Below, one piece after another: positions 62,078 through 64,000 of a DNA stretch of 64,000 nucleotides. The notes under the pieces were generated by a model, which worked only from the letters and a program-made list of their open reading frames with translations, was not told the DNA's origin and made no database searches. Origin of the DNA: Pontibacter actiniarum (GTDB taxonomy: Bacteria; Bacteroidota; Bacteroidia; Cytophagales; Hymenobacteraceae); contig NZ_CP021235.1 of assembly GCF_003585765.1 (NCBI RefSeq), forward strand, positions 1,550,001 through 1,614,000, given 5' to 3'. The translations under genes and the position numbers were made by a program. The first letter of the stretch is position 1, and each line of letters begins with the position of its first letter.

Positions 62078-62855
62078 CTGACCAGATTTTAATGTAGGAG
62101 AACCCCCTGTTGTTCATAGAGGTCGTGATTTGATAAGTGACGTTGCCTTCTTCCGGTTGGTAGAACTCCCAGTTGTGCTCATGGCCGTGCAGGCTCAACT
62201 GCACGCGCCCGCTTTGCTCAAGTGCTTGCTGGAAAGGAAGACGCAACTTGCCGTCATAGTCACTGCCGAACGGTGACATGTGCGAGATGATGACCGCCTG
62301 TTCCCAGGTATCCTCAGGTGTGGGCGTAAGTTGCCGCTGCAGCCAGCCAACATCGGGTACTTTGCCGTTAAAGCGGTACTCGCGGCCGTTTGTATCGATG
62401 AAGATGAACTTTACCTTTCCGTACACAAAAGCATAGTTCATGTCGCCGTACATCTGCTGGTAAACGTCCTTGCCGTTAGACATCATGTCATGGTTTCCGA
62501 TCACGGTCAGGTAAGGCACAGGGAGCCTTTTCATGATGTCATGCACCCACCGGAACTCCTTGGCGAGCCCAAAGTCGGAAATATCCCCCTGGTGCACCAC
62601 AAAGTCAACACCCTCCATTGCGCTGACCGCCTTCACAAAGTCTTCCGCATCATCATAGAAACGCTGCGTATCCCCCATCACTACAAGCCGGAGGGTATCG
62701 CCGGGTGTCTGCTGCTGAATGCGGTTGATGTTCCGCTGGGTCAGGTTCTTCTCGCTGTCCCGCAGCCGTATCTGATTCGGGTGGTATTCAAAAATCTCCT
62801 CACAGGAAGTCAGGAGCAACACAGGAAACAGGAGAAGTATATAAATCTTTCTCAT
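62046..62855 (-). CDS. calcineurin-like metallophosphoesterase lipoprotein
   Basis: This is a 269-residue protein with a lipoprotein signal (LLLTSC). The two-metal site is seen in VVMGDTQ, VVHQGDISDFG, TVIGNHDMM, VIISHMSPFG and SLHGHEHNWEF. It is an exported phosphoesterase with unknown substrate, probably co-transcribed with the overlapping barrel-like gene. Confidence 0.9.
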   Translation of the reverse strand: MRKIYILLLFPVLLLTSCEEIFEYHPNQIRLRDSEKNLTQRNINRIQQQTPGDTLRLVVMGDTQRFYDDAEDFVKAVSAMEGVDFVVHQGDISDFGLAKEFRWVHDIMKRLPVPYLTVIGNHDMMSNGKDVYQQMYGDMNYAFVYGKVKFIFIDTNGREYRFNGKVPDVGWLQRQLTPTPEDTWEQAVIISHMSPFGSDYDGKLRLPFQQALEQSGRVQLSLHGHEHNWEFYQPEEGNVTYQITTSMNNRGFSYIKIWSDGFKIQRVHY

Positions 62856-63026
62856 GAGTTAAAGTATAATAGTGAAACGAAAACCAGAACGACCAGACCA
62901 TAAAGGGATTCTGGTCGAAGTCTGGGGTGTAAAACGCACCCTCTCTGTAAGAGGGCCGGGCGGTACAGAAAGTACCATTACCTCGCGTTTAAGATGATGT
63001 TTGTGAAGCTGCCTTAGCGCCCCATG

Positions 63027-63977
63027 CTACCGCACAGCCGCGACCAGCCTTTCAATTGCCCTGCTTAGGGCTGTATCTTGTTTGACCAGCCAGTTAAAGA
63101 GCAGGATGCCGGTGGTGGCGCACGTAATGCCGGCCAATACATCCAGCACATAGTGGTGCGAAGTATAAACCGCCGCAAACCAGATACCTACTGTAATGAT
63201 CCCAAAGACAACCTTCGCAGCTATACTTAAGTTATTTCTCAGGGCATAGTAAAGCACGATCAGCGGATAGGCCGAGTGCAGGGACGGCATGGCCGCGAAC
63301 ACGTTGGAGCCTTTCGCATAGAGGGCGTTAAAAATGGTAATTCCGAAGAACCCGTCGAACCGGGATAAGCCTGCTGTATTGCCAGGGGTTTTGGCGATAA
63401 AATCAAACCCGTGCAACTGTACGTACCAAGGAGGTGCCGCCGGATAAAGGTAGTACACGACAAAGCCCAGCAGGTTTACCAGCAAAAAAGTAAGCAGAAA
63501 GTGAACGAACTGCCTTCTGTTTCTGAAAAACCAGAAGAAGGCAAAGCCGATCGGCACCGGAACCCAGGTCAGGTAAAAGGCCCCGCTCATTACATCCAGA
63601 AACGGGTGGCTGTGCTGCAGCCAGAACTCGTTTGGCGTAAGTATAACCCCGCCGCTCTCCACGCCAAACCAGGCTTTCTCCGCCATGTACAGGCTTTCGA
63701 TGTGCACCGGGTTAAACCAGTAGTTCGGGAAAGCCTTCATGTAATCATACAGGATCCAGAAAACGACGAAAATAGAGAAGCCTGTGATAAACTTGCGCGT
63801 GATGGGCCTAAGGAAGTACAGCAGGTTTATAAGCCCCACCAACACCAGCTGGTCCGTTTTAAAGCCAACCAGCAGGTAAGACAGCAGCAGGTAACCAACG
63901 GATAGCGCCGCCAGCACCAGCACAGCCTTGCGGGTAATGCCCTTCTTCTCCCCTGCCGCCGTAGCCGTTACACTCAT
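63027..63977 (-). CDS. PAP2/Aur1-like membrane phospho-transferase
   Basis: This is a 316-residue protein from ATG 63977, with about seven membrane helices. The lipid-phosphatase motifs are MPSLHSAYPLIV (PSxH) and YTSHHYVLDVLAGI (SHHx3D). The arrangement and length fit the Aur1/Ipt1-like PAP2_3 group, which moves phospho-head groups onto ceramide or diacylglycerol. Sphingolipid makers are common in this phylum, so a sphingolipid role is plausible but unproven. Confidence 0.8.
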   Translation of the reverse strand: MSVTATAAGEKKGITRKAVLVLAALSVGYLLLSYLLVGFKTDQLVLVGLINLLYFLRPITRKFITGFSIFVVFWILYDYMKAFPNYWFNPVHIESLYMAEKAWFGVESGGVILTPNEFWLQHSHPFLDVMSGAFYLTWVPVPIGFAFFWFFRNRRQFVHFLLTFLLVNLLGFVVYYLYPAAPPWYVQLHGFDFIAKTPGNTAGLSRFDGFFGITIFNALYAKGSNVFAAMPSLHSAYPLIVLYYALRNNLSIAAKVVFGIITVGIWFAAVYTSHHYVLDVLAGITCATTGILLFNWLVKQDTALSRAIERLVAAVR

Positions 63978-64000
63978 ATTATTTTTTGTCAAAATCGGAT

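Noticed and set aside
1..64000. tRNA, rRNA, CRISPR arrays, prophage or transposase genes
   Set aside because: I saw no cloverleaf, rRNA signature, regular spacer-repeat array, or transposase/integrase frame in the window.

Overview
The window reads as chromosomal DNA of a member of the Bacteroidota, most likely Cytophagales/Hymenobacteraceae (Pontibacter-like). The reasons are a SusC/SusD pair, FecR anti-sigma control, BACON-type lipoproteins, promoters of the TTTG-N18/19-TAnnTTTG type, few Shine-Dalgarno sequences, roughly 50% G+C, and a clade II Sec-dependent nitrous oxide reductase. The genus is an inference, not a database match.

Layout. (1) 1-10.4 kb: a nutrient-uptake locus on the minus strand. 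It holds a FecR anti-sigma factor, an STN-domain SusC receptor, SusD, a TIM-barrel epimerase-like lipoprotein and a BACON/beta-helix lipoprotein cut by the window edge. The divergent ECF sigma gene carries an in-frame amber codon inside its region 4 helix-turn-helix. (2) 10.4-20.2 kb: housekeeping and accessory singletons (M1-like peptidase, BKACE enzyme, DinB, amidohydrolase, zincin, TlpA-like thioredoxin, DUF998, DUF2254, one unknown). (3) 20.3-28.3 kb: a nitric-oxide and iron-sulfur damage module: an Rrf2 regulator, a MIP18-type Fe-S assembly protein, a heme-copper-oxidase-like membrane protein, a DUF1858/DUF2249 protein, a hemerythrin, and the di-iron repair protein RIC. RIC is divergent from the B12-dependent ribonucleotide reductase NrdJ. 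(4) 28.4-44.8 kb: a denitrification island running from nitrite to N2: a second oxidase-like membrane protein, nosYFDL, a NosB-position membrane protein, nosZ, cytochrome c, a small Cys protein, an outer-membrane barrel, quinol NO reductase, NirK with a fused cytochrome c, a NirV-like protein and SCO. Two ~0.5 kb complex repeats in inverted orientation (29.8-30.4 and 41.1-41.6 kb) bracket the nos/nor part. (5) 45-49.2 kb: an unknown membrane protein, an erythromycin-esterase-like protein and a LytS/LytTR two-component pair. (6) 49.3-56.1 kb: a complete ilvE-D-B-N-C operon behind a leader that has the parts of a transcription attenuator. (7) 56.2-64 kb: SDR, glutathione peroxidase, luciferase-like monooxygenase, a nonsense-broken NAD(P)-binding protein, ohr/ohrR with a 22-bp operator palindrome, HAD phosphatase, an outer-membrane protein, a phosphoesterase and a PAP2/Aur1-like lipid enzyme.

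How the parts connect. TGA-N6-TCA dyads of the Crp/Fnr class sit at four NO-related promoter regions (ric/nrdJ, the 28.4-kb membrane gene, nos/nor, nirK). At the two clearest, a -7 element lies 30-37 bases from the dyad centre. One regulator encoded elsewhere therefore probably controls nitrite, NO and N2O reduction, NO repair and the B12-dependent RNR together.

The least expected signal is a short word, AAGTATA/TATACTT. By hand I count about 67 copies where about 8 are expected. They fall in all reading frames and on both strands, and are densest in the 20-48 kb region.
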